A stretch of 64,000 bases of DNA from Pseudoalteromonas sp. NC201 (GTDB taxonomy: Bacteria > Pseudomonadota > Gammaproteobacteria > Enterobacterales > Alteromonadaceae): NCBI RefSeq assembly GCF_002850255.1, contig NZ_CP022523.1:568486-632485 (forward strand), given 5' to 3'. Position numbers and translations under genes: made by a program. The notes beneath the pieces were generated by a model. It worked only from the letters and a program-made list of their open reading frames with translations. It made no database searches and was not told the DNA's origin. Positions 35,460-44,863 of this stretch are shown in pieces (the first letter of the stretch is position 1; every line of letters begins with the position of its first letter).

Positions 35460-36887
35460 GTGTCATTGCTAAACCCTAAAGTAGGTCCTGTTATTGGTGT
35501 TACTACAGAGCAAACGGTTCGAGTTATGTGTGGTATTCAGTCTGCGGGAAAGGACGCTAAACCTAATTGCGGGTGGATTAGGATAAAACCGGCAGATGGA
35601 GATTGGGAGCAGCCAAAGCAGTTCAGGTTTAATCAAAACTTTTTTTATACGGGAGTGATAGAGCTTACCGGTTTAAGGCCAAATACTACTTATTGTTATC
35701 AAGTCGGTTATAATCCAACCTTTTCTGAACAGCGCATTGAAAGTGAGTCTAATTGGGCTGATTTACCTGAATATTCTTTCTCAACTCTAGGTAGAGAGGG
35801 ATTCCGGTTTTGCTTTGGTTCGTGTCTTAGAAATAACGGTGATGAACGTTTTGGAAAAGCGCTTAGAGTAGTGAAAGCCTTTAATGAAGAAAAGCCGTTG
35901 GATATGATGCTTTGGTTAGGGGATCAAGTATATAACGACATGTATCTAGGTTTAACAATAAATAACTCAAGTACCAAGGACTTTAAGCGACTTTATCGTA
36001 AGTTTTTTGATAATCAATATGTTAAAGATATCTTATGTGCCATGCCTAATTACATGGTTATGGATGATCACGAAGTAGAAGATAGTTTTAAACACGGAGC
36101 TATTGACTACCAAGATACTAAAGTCAACTGGTTGACTAAAGATAAAGATAGGCTCATTAACAGCATTAATGCTTTCTATTCTTATCAGGCGTCACATGGG
36201 CCAATTTTTGATGTTATACCAAGTGATGTGCCGGGGGTCTCTTACGTTAAAGGGCAGGAGCACAATCAAGTACCTGTTCGCCATTATGCAGCGGTAGATT
36301 TTGGCAGCATTGGTCTATTTTTAATGGACTCTCGCAAAGAGCGAAGCTCTCAAGGGCTTATATCAAGAGCTCAAGAAAATGCCCTATTGGATTTTCTTAA
36401 CTCTCATTATAAAGTTAAGCTAATAGGGACTTCTGTCACTTTTTTGGCTGATAATTATTCCAATGCAGACGCGGCGGATAATTGGAAAAAAGCTGCAGAG
36501 CAACGGAAAAGAATTTTAGATCACATGACGAAGAAAAATATTACAAATGTGTTCTTTTTATCTGGAGATGTTCACTCTCACTTCGCTTGTCGGCTTAACT
36601 ATGAAGGAAAGCCCACTTCAATCCATCAATTAGTTTCTGGCTCATTATTCTGGCCAACTAGCTTTATAATTAACTCTATTCGTTGGTTTAAAGATGATGT
36701 TAGGTTTAGCAAAGCCATATATGGAGCCAGTAGATACTCGATATCAGAACCATTATCGACAACAGAATACGACTTTTATGCGAGCAATGGTGTCGCTTAT
36801 GTTGAAGTTAAAGAGTCCGAGCTTATATTCGAAATAAGAGATACTAAGGGAAACGTGATCATTAGTAATGTGTTTCCCCTTGAGTGA
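35460..36887 (+). CDS. PhoD-like metallophosphatase
   Basis: 475 residues. An N-terminal fibronectin-like domain (about 1-100, ending in the family YSFSTLG) is followed by a PhoD catalytic domain: FCFGSCLRNN, LWLGDQVYND, YMVMDDHEVEDSF and FLSGDVHSHFACRL supply metal ligands (D, N, H). The family cleaves phosphodiesters or phosphomonoesters, often secreted through Tat; no signal peptide is visible here, so a cytoplasmic place is likely. Start is GTG at 35460 with AAGGAG 8 bp before. It appears more AT-rich than the preceding locus and is flanked by repeats, which hints at separate acquisition. Confidence 0.85.
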   Translation: MSLLNPKVGPVIGVTTEQTVRVMCGIQSAGKDAKPNCGWIRIKPADGDWEQPKQFRFNQNFFYTGVIELTGLRPNTTYCYQVGYNPTFSEQRIESESNWADLPEYSFSTLGREGFRFCFGSCLRNNGDERFGKALRVVKAFNEEKPLDMMLWLGDQVYNDMYLGLTINNSSTKDFKRLYRKFFDNQYVKDILCAMPNYMVMDDHEVEDSFKHGAIDYQDTKVNWLTKDKDRLINSINAFYSYQASHGPIFDVIPSDVPGVSYVKGQEHNQVPVRHYAAVDFGSIGLFLMDSRKERSSQGLISRAQENALLDFLNSHYKVKLIGTSVTFLADNYSNADAADNWKKAAEQRKRILDHMTKKNITNVFFLSGDVHSHFACRLNYEGKPTSIHQLVSGSLFWPTSFIINSIRWFKDDVRFSKAIYGASRYSISEPLSTTEYDFYASNGVAYVEVKESELIFEIRDTKGNVIISNVFPLE

Positions 36888-37062
36888 TATCTGTAGTGTT
36901 TTAAGAAGGTATAGTCCAGATGCCCTCCAAAATCTTGTGGAGGGTACATGATGATATTTTTGCTGTGTCGCAATTTTATCTTATATTTTCCGCATTGTGT
37001 CATGCCGAGTTTTATCTTAAAGTCAAAAGGAATCATACAATTGCGCTGCTTTAAAGCTATTT

Positions 37063-37158
37063 AACCTGAATTCGGGAAAGAAGTTAGTTAAGCTACCAAA
37101 ATACCAAAGTTTAAAAGTGTAATATCACTCTAGCCAGAAGTTATCCCGAGTTCAGGTT
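37063..37158. repeat. Short MITE-like element with 15-bp inverted ends
   Basis: The 96-bp element runs from AACCTGAATTCGGGA to TCCCGAGTTCAGGTT; the ends match with one mismatch. The right end is the same as at 40199-40218 and is related to the CTCAGGTT ends at 21593-22002. Its right end meets the stop codon of the PD40 gene. Confidence 0.7.
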
Positions 37159-38092
37159 ATTTAGTCGACTTTCCTGCAAAATAAGTATCTTTTAGCTTGG
37201 TAATGACTTCGGTGCTTACCCAATAAATGTTTGATACATCACCGGGTTCATTATATCTGCCAAAAAACAGGTATTTACCATCGGGTGTAATTCTTGGAAC
37301 GGTTTCTGAGTAACGGGTATTAACCCCTTCACCTAAATTAATAGGACTAGACCAAGTGCCATCATGCTCCTTAAAATAGACATATAGGTCGTTGTCTTTT
37401 CTACTATCATCGCCTCTGTGACGACTATTAACCAATAGGTAATCGTTAGCGGGCGAAATAAAGCCATGAAATCCAAAGTCAATGTCAATGGCTTTGGGAG
37501 TCGTAAACGCGCCGTTTTTATTTTCAGCGGTATACATTTTGCGTTCTGACATATTGGAGAAAACAGGTTCGCCATTTGCGCTTTGGTTGAAGTCTGAAAA
37601 CTTACCCGTATTTATTGCCGAATCGAATCTTTTGGCCTCACTCCAGCCATTTTTGCTACGGGTAACGTACCAAATTCCAGACTCCTTGGGGTCATCTGAA
37701 CGCGCAGTAAAGTAAATCCGGTTGTCGTTTAAGCTAACGTGGGGAACCAGTTCATAACTCATTCTTCCACGGGTGAAATCTGCGGTTTGAGGTTGAGTCC
37801 ACTGTCCATTTTCTACCTTTGAATACATGATTTGTGGGCTTGAGTCTACAGTTTCTTGCTCTTTAAAGGCAGTAAAATACACTTCTGTAAGGTCTGGAGA
37901 GAACGACACGCCGAATTCATAACGACCATGAATGGAGATGATATTAGGAGCAAAGAGCTGTGCGGTTGACCCTGGTGGTGTCTGACCGAGCCAAGGTCCT
38001 TTTAGCCTAGGAAAGGCTTCATTAGCATGGACATCATTGGTGAGCATGATGACTGCAAAAAGCAAAGAGGTGGCGGGCTTTATAAAATTCAT
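37157..38092 (-). CDS. PD40/TolB-like beta-propeller protein, exported
   Basis: 311 residues with a signal peptide (FIKPATSLLFAVIMLTNDVHA). Repeated blades of the WD40-like PD40 type occur: FGVSFSPDLTEVYFTA, LVPHVSLNDNRIYFTARSDD and TVPRITPDGKYLFFGRY. It is probably a periplasmic binding or scaffold protein; no catalytic residues stand out. The ATG at 38092 has AAGGAG upstream and is preferred over 38110. The TAA stop (37159-37157) lies on the border of the MITE-like repeat, so the original C-terminus may have been longer. Confidence 0.8.
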   Translation of the reverse strand: MNFIKPATSLLFAVIMLTNDVHANEAFPRLKGPWLGQTPPGSTAQLFAPNIISIHGRYEFGVSFSPDLTEVYFTAFKEQETVDSSPQIMYSKVENGQWTQPQTADFTRGRMSYELVPHVSLNDNRIYFTARSDDPKESGIWYVTRSKNGWSEAKRFDSAINTGKFSDFNQSANGEPVFSNMSERKMYTAENKNGAFTTPKAIDIDFGFHGFISPANDYLLVNSRHRGDDSRKDNDLYVYFKEHDGTWSSPINLGEGVNTRYSETVPRITPDGKYLFFGRYNEPGDVSNIYWVSTEVITKLKDTYFAGKSTK

Positions 38093-38318
38093 CCTGTTCT
38101 CCTTAGGCACTTGATAAACCTGCTCACAGTCGCAGGGGGTTAGCGCTTTACATTATTATTTTGAACAGCGAACACTGTATCATCTTTGAACTAACTCCGT
38201 GTCTAAAAAAGCTAAGTTGGTTTAAGGGCCTCAGGGCCTTTTTTGTAATGGTTATAACAGCCATTGTGTTTGTCGTTAGATTATTGCACTTTCAACCACA
38301 AGCTACCTAAGTCCAGCG

Positions 38319-39278
38319 CTAGTGCACCAGACTTTTTGCTAGGTTTTCAATCAGTAAGAATTGTTTGGCTATGTCGTCGGCCCAGCTGGGATCGTATTCT
38401 TTTTGTAGCTTTTTAGGGCTAAATAGGTTGGCTCCATAGTCAAGAGAGATCAGTATATCGCTACCTTCTATAAACATTTGGGCTTTTACTTCGGGGATTT
38501 TTAACCCTTTTGGTAGGTGACTGGATGAGAAGAACGTTTTGACTTGCGACAATTGCGCCATATATTCTGGCGTGAGTACTTCGCGGCAGGTTTCTTCATC
38601 TTTAGCATAGACTTGATACTCTTTTTCAAAGTCTTTTTGTTCAAATTTAACTCGCTGTAATCCTTTTAAAGATTGACGTCGATTTATCAGCATGTTCCAA
38701 AGCCCCGCATCTTGTAACACTACGATTGGAGTATCTACAGGTTCAGGCATACTCAGTTTTATAACTGCACCATTAAACAAACGTTTGCTGTCATTGTTCT
38801 GGTGATGCGTGCGTATATGCACTTCAGTAAAGTAAAAGGGAATGCCATTTACTTCGCCGTTAAATCCATCTTCAGCCACAGCTCGGCCTCCTTTGGCTAA
38901 TATACCTGCACTGATAGCTTCCTCGCAGATAAGTAAATTACCGCCGACTGAATATTCTAAGTTAAGTGCTGAAGCAATTGGCGCTATCATATAAGCTCTA
39001 GTTAACACACCCTTAGTGAAAGACTTAAGAGAATGTTTTAACAAAAAGTAAATAGGAATTATTGAGATTAAGAGAAAAGGCGCAAAAAATAGTAGGGGGA
39101 TTGCAATACCAACCGCCCACCATTTATAGCGCTTAAACGACTTCAATTTATTGTCAAGATCGCTATCAAAGCTGGATGTGGTTTTATCTAAATTGTAATA
39201 GGCCTCTTTTAACTGCATCTCAACGCCAGCTAGGCGTGGATCAATATGATGCAGAGACCTCTGTTCTAATAATGGCAT
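38319..39278 (-). CDS. DUF3137 domain-containing membrane protein
   Basis: 319 residues. Two adjacent membrane helices at about 50-85 (WWAVGIAIPLLFFAPFLLIS, IPIYFLL) split a short cytoplasmic head from a ~230-residue soluble domain of the DUF3137 type (FNGEVNGIPFYFTEVHIRT, FNGAVIKLSMP, FIEGSDILISLDYG). Function unknown. The ATG at 39278 follows AAGGAAAAGTT, so the longer frame to 39383 is not used. It stands alone. Confidence 0.78.
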   Translation of the reverse strand: MPLLEQRSLHHIDPRLAGVEMQLKEAYYNLDKTTSSFDSDLDNKLKSFKRYKWWAVGIAIPLLFFAPFLLISIIPIYFLLKHSLKSFTKGVLTRAYMIAPIASALNLEYSVGGNLLICEEAISAGILAKGGRAVAEDGFNGEVNGIPFYFTEVHIRTHHQNNDSKRLFNGAVIKLSMPEPVDTPIVVLQDAGLWNMLINRRQSLKGLQRVKFEQKDFEKEYQVYAKDEETCREVLTPEYMAQLSQVKTFFSSSHLPKGLKIPEVKAQMFIEGSDILISLDYGANLFSPKKLQKEYDPSWADDIAKQFLLIENLAKSLVH

Positions 39279-40133
39279 AACTTTTCCTTGTAAGTCGCAA
39301 TGGAGATTGAGAAAAAATTGTACCTTGTAATACTTTATAAAGTAAGTGATAAGAGTGGTGAATATAATAAAAGGCGAGTTCAACTTTTTACGTGACGTCT
39401 TTCACTAGGGCGTTTTGACCTTTGCTGTTTGATTTTTATTCTTCTGAGTGTGTTTTGGTCACGACACTCGACTTGCAGGGCATAAACCAGTTCGTACGCA
39501 AGCTTTGGCCTATTTAACTCAAACCCATGTCGAACATAAATTGAGTATCCGAATACCTGAGTGTTGTTTACTATCGTCTCGTCAATAAAACCTCGGGATT
39601 CCCCGTTGCTTTTAATGGCTTGTTCGCGATAGGAAATGAGACGGTATCAAGATGAATGACGCAAATTTTTCTGGATGCTTAATCCCTTTTTATTATTATC
39701 AATGGTCAAGTGAGGTTTGATTTGGCACTTCGACACAGGCAGCGAAATCTATGATCACAAAAGTATCTGAAAAAGTCATCATCTCACATTGGCATATGGT
39801 TCTAAGGTCGTTATTTTCCTTGCCTATTGTTGTTAAAAACACTCTATGGTCAATCTACACCTTATAGAAGCGTCATGGTAAAGGGCCAAAATTTCATAAG
39901 GAAATATTAAAAACCCGCATAACTTTAGATGCGTCGGGCTTTTAGTTTATTTATATAAATTGGATAAGATTAAAAATGATAACTGACAAATACCGCGATG
40001 TTACTAATACTACTTTTGAAACAAACTAATGGTTGTAGTCAACACTCAAGGCGATAGTGTCGCTCAAATGCCAGTAGGCTATTACTAAAACAATGCACAG
40101 CATCCCACCTTGGCTTAGATACACGACTTATTT
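39279..40133. other. Gene-poor stretch
   Basis: About 850 bp with stops in all frames and no supported gene or RNA. A short frame near 39500-39590 (AYLTQTHVEHKLSIRIPE) may be a relic of a lost gene. It could be old mobile-element debris. Confidence 0.4.
39910..39944 (+). terminator. Imperfect terminator-like hairpin in gene-poor DNA
   Basis: AACCCGCAT and ATGCGTCGGGCTT pair with a small bulge around an 8-base loop, followed by TTTT. No gene ends here now, so it may be left from a lost gene. Confidence 0.35.
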
Positions 40134-40218
40134 AACCTCTGGCCTATTGCAACAAATTTAACGCAGTAGAAAGGGATAACAGCTGCTAGAAAACATATTG
40201 TTATCCCGAGTTCAGGTT
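40134..40218. repeat. Decayed MITE-like repeat
   Basis: Starts AACCTCTGG and ends GTTATCCCGAGTTCAGGTT, the latter identical to the right end of the 37063-37158 element. About 85 bp. Confidence 0.55.
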
Positions 40219-40296
40219 ACTTATCAAGGCTGGCAGTCAAATTACCGCTTATTATACAGGTGCATACAGTCTTTTAGTTTGGGTAGTCGTGACTAT

Positions 40297-40470
40297 GGAT
40301 AACTAACTCATTTATAGCAGCCTGTTTCGGCGCCAACAGCTGAAATTGGTATAACACCTCCGATTTGGTACCTAGACTTTGGCAGGACACGAGAGCGAAA
40401 CTATCCCTAAAACTCTCTAGTAAAATAAGGAATGCTCTAACTCTTTCCTTATGCAAATCTCTGGTTGAAA
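40297..40470. repeat. Decayed copy of the 21.6-22.0 kb palindromic repeat
   Basis: It shares GGATAACTAA, TAGCAGCCTGTTT, CCCTAAAACTCTCT and a CTTATGCAAATCTCTGGTTGA end with copies A and B at 21593-22002, in the same order. The open frames across it are by-products of the repeat. Confidence 0.6.
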
Positions 40471-40495
40471 ATTGTATTTTTTGGAATTTCTTATT

Positions 40496-40514
40496 GAGAA
40501 TGATTTTTATTAGT
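40496..40514. promoter_or_regulatory. Candidate Fur box
   Basis: GAGAATGATTTTTATTAGT agrees with about 14 of 19 bases of the Fur consensus (GATAATGATAATCATTATC). It lies about 260 bp before the AraC-type regulator of the metallophore locus. Iron control of that regulator would be expected for a siderophore system. Confidence 0.4.
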
Positions 40515-40774
40515 GTTAACTTCTTAGGGAACATAACTCAGAATTTGTTTTTATCGTTTTTCATTTGTTAATATTTTGTTGTTCTGATGCGGTTAATAAT
40601 GGGTGATGTAATAGATAGCTATATACGACTGAATAACTAAAAGTGAAATTCATTCTTATCTGACTTGTTGATATGGTGAAACATCCGGCTGTTCTCGGTA
40701 ACTTACATGTTTCTCTAAAGGAAGTATTAGCTACAGATGCCTGAGTGATACGGGGATTGGAAGGGGGGTTAAAA

Positions 40775-41686
40775 ATGACTATGTGTAGTGACATTGAAAT
40801 AAGTACAGCGAATAAACAGCAGCATATTGATAATGTGGTTGGGCAGAATTTTGTGCAGTTGATGCCAGGGCTTTCTGTGAGCCTATCTTCAGCGCAGGAT
40901 TTGGGGGCGGCAGATACTAAACATATATTTCCTGGCGATGACCAATATATTCACATTAACAATGTTCTTGCGGGGAAGTTTGAAGCGACGGTCGGTAATA
41001 CGCTGTTACAATGTGAGTGCGGAGACTTCAATATTGGTTTTTCGGGTGGGGAGAATTTCTGTGCTTACCATAGTAATGATTTTAGTAACTTAGAGATCAT
41101 GATAAAACCCGAAGTGCTTAATGAGCTTGCTGGTGAAGAGCTCAGTGGGGTAGATCTAGGGAAAAGTATGTCATTCTTTGTGAAGCAAAGTGGCCCCAGT
41201 AGAAAAGTCAGCACATGTGCGAACCGTATTCATAAGTTGATAAAAGATCAAGAAGCCAACCCTCTGCTGCTGCATTCCGCTACGTTAGACTATCTATATT
41301 GGCATCTCACTGCACTGAAATCAGTTGACACGAGCAACCAACTCCCGCTTCGAGAGAAAAAGCAGCTTATTGCAGCTAGAGATTTTCTATTATCCGATCT
41401 TAGTTGCCCACCTACCATTTCAGATGTGGCTAAGGTGGTTGGATTAAACCAGTGTAAGCTAAAAAAAGGCTTCAAGGTGCTATTTAACAATACGGTTTAT
41501 GGTTGTTTCCAAGAAGAAAGAATGCACAAAGCAATGAACCTATTAAAAGACAATAATGTAACCGAAACAGCCGTCTCGCTGGGTTATAGCAATGTAAGTC
41601 ATTTTAGCGTGGCTTTTAGAAAACAATTTGGGGTGTTGCCTAAAGAAGCGAGACTGAACCTCGCTCCCAGTATTGTTTGTGGTTAA
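40775..41686 (+). CDS. AraC-family transcriptional regulator, siderophore-type
   Basis: 303 residues. The C-terminal ~100 residues hold the double helix-turn-helix: ISDVAKVVGLNQCKLKKGFK, VYGCFQEERMHKAMNLL and ETAVSLGYSNVSHFSVAFRK. The N-terminal part resembles the ligand-binding region of PchR-type regulators, which sense the cognate siderophore. The ATG at 40775 follows GGAAGGGGGG, so the frame start at 40745 is not used. It faces the metallophore operon and is the obvious activator candidate. Confidence 0.85.
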   Translation: MTMCSDIEISTANKQQHIDNVVGQNFVQLMPGLSVSLSSAQDLGAADTKHIFPGDDQYIHINNVLAGKFEATVGNTLLQCECGDFNIGFSGGENFCAYHSNDFSNLEIMIKPEVLNELAGEELSGVDLGKSMSFFVKQSGPSRKVSTCANRIHKLIKDQEANPLLLHSATLDYLYWHLTALKSVDTSNQLPLREKKQLIAARDFLLSDLSCPPTISDVAKVVGLNQCKLKKGFKVLFNNTVYGCFQEERMHKAMNLLKDNNVTETAVSLGYSNVSHFSVAFRKQFGVLPKEARLNLAPSIVCG

Positions 41687-41706
41687 TCATTTTTGAGTGT
41701 GTGCCC

Positions 41707-41723
41707 TGCGGGCTTTGCCCGCA
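41707..41723. terminator. Bidirectional hairpin between regulator and metallophore operon
   Basis: TGCGGGC, loop TTT, GCCCGCA between the convergent AraC gene and the last operon gene. No T run on either side. Confidence 0.5.
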
Positions 41724-41756
41724 ACACATAAATCCATTCTCCGTCGTCTTTTTCTG

Positions 41757-43634
41757 TTAACCAACGGCCTGAAGCGTTAGCGTTTTACTCAAAGTGATGT
41801 CAACAACACCTTCACCTTTAAAGTTCCAAGTTATGTTCAAATTACTCTGACTGGCTAAAAAGACTAGTGCTTCTTGCTCCATTTCTCTCACTATGTCTGC
41901 AAGCTCAGGGCAACCGAGCTCTTTAAACATAGCAGCATACGCACAGTCGGTGATAGAAATGCAAATCGTTGAGGAGTCAGCCTTTGATTCGCTTAGTGTA
42001 AATAGGCCAAGTTTGGCGTAGTTTCTAAGCCAAGTGAGCCAGTACTCTAAAATCACATTCTCTTTGTTTTCGAATATATTAAAGGATTCAGGATTAGGCC
42101 ATAGCCAGCGCATTTCCATTTTGCCTGTCTCTAGAAACATGTCACGATATAATCGGTAGGCTTTATCCTGCCCTAGTAGTTTCCTCGCGTTGCCATAACC
42201 TGAGCTAAACATACTCATATCTTTAGTGATGGACTTCCAGATTTCGGTATATTCTCCTTGGTGTCTATCGCGCCAGTGCTGTAAGCCTTTATTATCTCGA
42301 CGCCATGCTAACAGCGTAGAAATTACAAACTTTGCAAAGCTATACCTACTGGTGGCCTCTTTAAGTGCTCGCCATATCTCTGATTTATAGAGATATTCTT
42401 GTTGCCTTTTTGCCATTTTTGGATGTTGCTTTGTTACTGTATACCAATTTAACCCCAAATTTCTGAGACTATTGATGTCTGGTGATACGCTGTCTACCCA
42501 GCCAAACTCTTGATCTGCTCGATGTGTGTTCTGGGTGTTTGCAGGTTTTGCCGTGACACCATATAAAGCCAATGTTTGCAGTAGCTTTTGGCGCGTTTTA
42601 TAAGACAAATGCTCTACGGCTTTGACGCCATAGCTGTCAAAGAACACATTGTTTAGCCAACACTCAACCACAACACATGCCATCTTGGCGGTTAGTTCAT
42701 AAGAAGAAATAACCCCGTGTAACATTAGTCCTGATTGCGGATTATTGTCTGGGTAAACCCATAAACAAGTATCGGGATCTGACTCTTTTTTGGTTTTGAG
42801 CTTTTGCCCATTATTAAAAAACATCTTGGAGAAAAATGTATTTTTACGTTCGCCTAAGCGATATTTACTCATAAACTTTGCAAATCTAAGCGTTAGGTGT
42901 TGGATGTGATAACGACTATCTAGGTGCTTTATGTCTAGGTCTTCAGCAACATACTCACAACCAAGCCCAGCGACTTCAGGTGTTGCAAATGGAATTAGGT
43001 CGGCTGGTTTTTTCAATGCTGGAAAAGTAAATTGATGTTGTGCGTCCTGCCAAGGCGTCTCAACCTGCTTGCGAGTCCCTTCTCGCCAGCAGGTTAAGTG
43101 ATTGGTAAAGCTTGCTAAAATCGCTTGTGGACTGGTCTCGCCGCCACCATAGGCTGCGCCCATATACAAACGACATTGATAATAGCCCGTTGCAGATGCT
43201 TTTTTATGCGCAAGCTCAGTTAACAGTAATGTTGAAATACCAGGGGAGAAGCCCATACCTGTGAGTAGCAAGCGTTGTTTTGATTGGGCCTCAGTATTCA
43301 GTGCGTGTATTTGATCTGCAGCCTGTAGGCTGTCATTAATGTCGAGGGCATCTATATTCGCGTTCAAGCACAGTTGATGCGCCTGTAGGGCAAATTTATC
43401 CATTGGACCTAAAGCAATCACAGCTAAGTCGAACTTTTTGAGTGTTTCAATGCTTTTGGCTTTGTCATTTATATCAAAAGGAACAAAGTTAATATGCTCT
43501 GGCAATATGCCCGCTTTTGGTGTTCGCCGTGCCGCACAGCTTATTTTTAAATCTGAGAGGCGTTCACTGAGTAAGTTGATAATGCGCCTGCCCGACTCAC
43601 CTGTACCTCCCAAGACGATGATATTTTTACTCAT
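41757..43634 (-). CDS. Saccharopine dehydrogenase-like oxidoreductase fused to a thiazoline-carboxylate-hydrolase-like domain
   Basis: 625 residues. The N-terminal ~370 residues are a saccharopine dehydrogenase family Rossmann enzyme: IIVLGGTGESGRRII binds NAD(P), and LLLTGMGFSPGISTLLLTEL is a family segment. The last ~230 residues are a separate helical domain ending CAYAAMFKELGCPELADIVR, which resembles the L-2-amino-thiazoline-4-carboxylate hydrolase family (PF14196) in pattern. That resemblance is my reading and is not verified. It overlaps the preceding gene by 4 bp (ATGA), so both dehydrogenases are translationally coupled. A role in reducing an imine or processing a thiazoline of the NRPS product is inferred from position. 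Confidence 0.72.
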   Translation of the reverse strand: MSKNIIVLGGTGESGRRIINLLSERLSDLKISCAARRTPKAGILPEHINFVPFDINDKAKSIETLKKFDLAVIALGPMDKFALQAHQLCLNANIDALDINDSLQAADQIHALNTEAQSKQRLLLTGMGFSPGISTLLLTELAHKKASATGYYQCRLYMGAAYGGGETSPQAILASFTNHLTCWREGTRKQVETPWQDAQHQFTFPALKKPADLIPFATPEVAGLGCEYVAEDLDIKHLDSRYHIQHLTLRFAKFMSKYRLGERKNTFFSKMFFNNGQKLKTKKESDPDTCLWVYPDNNPQSGLMLHGVISSYELTAKMACVVVECWLNNVFFDSYGVKAVEHLSYKTRQKLLQTLALYGVTAKPANTQNTHRADQEFGWVDSVSPDINSLRNLGLNWYTVTKQHPKMAKRQQEYLYKSEIWRALKEATSRYSFAKFVISTLLAWRRDNKGLQHWRDRHQGEYTEIWKSITKDMSMFSSGYGNARKLLGQDKAYRLYRDMFLETGKMEMRWLWPNPESFNIFENKENVILEYWLTWLRNYAKLGLFTLSESKADSSTICISITDCAYAAMFKELGCPELADIVREMEQEALVFLASQSNLNITWNFKGEGVVDITLSKTLTLQAVG

Positions 43635-44767
43635 GCAGCCTCCTGCTTGGTGTTGTTGTCTGATTTAGAAAGAATAAGCCCTGCAACGACACCTGCTTGT
43701 TCGAGATCTTTTATAAAATGATTGGCATCAACAGCTTCATGTAGCATCATTGGACCTGTTTTGGTGATTTGATTGTTTAATAATTGCTTAGCCGTTATGC
43801 CGATGATAAAGCCTGTAGCCTGATAGGTATCTTCTAGAATGATTTGGCCATGGTGTACGCGTTTGTCAGCACATTTAATTTGGACATCGACGGCGTAAAT
43901 TGGGTCGAGCTTACGCATATCTTTAGCTGAGGCCTTACATAACCATCGCGCCGCACGAGCGATAGTTTTATGGTTTTTGTACATCTTGAATATCTTCGCA
44001 ATCATGCAAACAAACATAGCGCGGGGCCCTAGATTAGCACCGTAGACTTTAGCTGTTTGTATGTCATGTTCGTTGGCGAGTTGCACAATTTCTTCTGCAT
44101 AAATCAACATAGTAGATGCGGTGCCTATGGGAGCAGGAAAGTGTGCTTTAGTACCAGCTTTTGAGAACTTTTCACGTTTAACTTGCTGGTTTTCCAAGTA
44201 GCAAAAGCCACGTTCGTGACCAAAGTCTCCTAACCCATTTATAATGTCCCATGCCGAATTGTAGCTCCAAGCGTCTCGGCCAACGTATTGCACTTCTAAG
44301 GATTTGATGTCCGCTCCACGGCTACATTGTTGAATAAGATAGGCGGGGAATACGCCTGATAAGCCCGGTAGCAAACCGGCGTTGATGATGAGCGGTACTT
44401 CACTACTGTGCTTCTTTTCATGCTCGTGGAGAGACGCGTACACTGGATCGTAGCCACCAGCATCAATAATTGGTACGCCTAACTCTTTACAGGCCAATAC
44501 TATTTGATCGCCAATAATGCCTGAGGGGCCAACACAGGCGACGACCAGATCAGTATTCTCTAACTGAGTTTTTAAATCGTCGGTGTTTTGGACATCAAAT
44601 TGTACAGTATTTATTCGGTCTTGATGTTGCGAAATTGCACTGGGTAATGAGGCTTTTCTACGTGAAGCAAACGTAAGTGCGGCTTGTGTATGCTCAAGTA
44701 AATACTCAGCTGCTTTTAAGCCTACTTGACCTGTACCACCGAGCAATAACACGGATTGAGCTTGCAT
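43631..44767 (-). CDS. Saccharopine dehydrogenase family oxidoreductase
   Basis: 378 residues. The NAD(P)-binding start VLLLGGTGQVGLKAAEYLLE and PLIINAGLLPGLSGVFPAYL mark the saccharopine dehydrogenase family, which forms or cleaves secondary amines by reductive condensation. There is no lysine biosynthesis gene nearby. It lies in the metallophore operon after the TonB receptor gene (96-bp gap) and is coupled to the larger paralogue. It may reduce a thiazoline to thiazolidine or join the released aldehyde to an amine. Confidence 0.8.
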   Translation of the reverse strand: MQAQSVLLLGGTGQVGLKAAEYLLEHTQAALTFASRRKASLPSAISQHQDRINTVQFDVQNTDDLKTQLENTDLVVACVGPSGIIGDQIVLACKELGVPIIDAGGYDPVYASLHEHEKKHSSEVPLIINAGLLPGLSGVFPAYLIQQCSRGADIKSLEVQYVGRDAWSYNSAWDIINGLGDFGHERGFCYLENQQVKREKFSKAGTKAHFPAPIGTASTMLIYAEEIVQLANEHDIQTAKVYGANLGPRAMFVCMIAKIFKMYKNHKTIARAARWLCKASAKDMRKLDPIYAVDVQIKCADKRVHHGQIILEDTYQATGFIIGITAKQLLNNQITKTGPMMLHEAVDANHFIKDLEQAGVVAGLILSKSDNNTKQEAA

Positions 44768-44863
44768 GGTAACTCCCTTAATAAGCGTATCAACGCATTG
44801 ATATTATTTATACAACGTCACGGTGGCGCTTAGTGCGTGCGCCACTTTCCACTCGTCATTGGT

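Noticed and set aside
38224..38244. AAGGGCC/GGGCCTT hairpin followed by T run on the plus strand
   Set aside because: The stem has an internal mismatch and no plus-strand gene ends there; not strong enough to list as a terminator.
40274..40571. Overlapping frames on both strands
   Set aside because: They lie within a decayed palindromic repeat and have no protein-like features.
40640..40662. Second Fur-like site before the AraC gene
   Set aside because: Only about half of the consensus bases match in the best alignment.
39384..40744. Search for tRNA or other structured RNA in the gene-poor region
   Set aside because: No cloverleaf or conserved RNA motif could be seen by eye.
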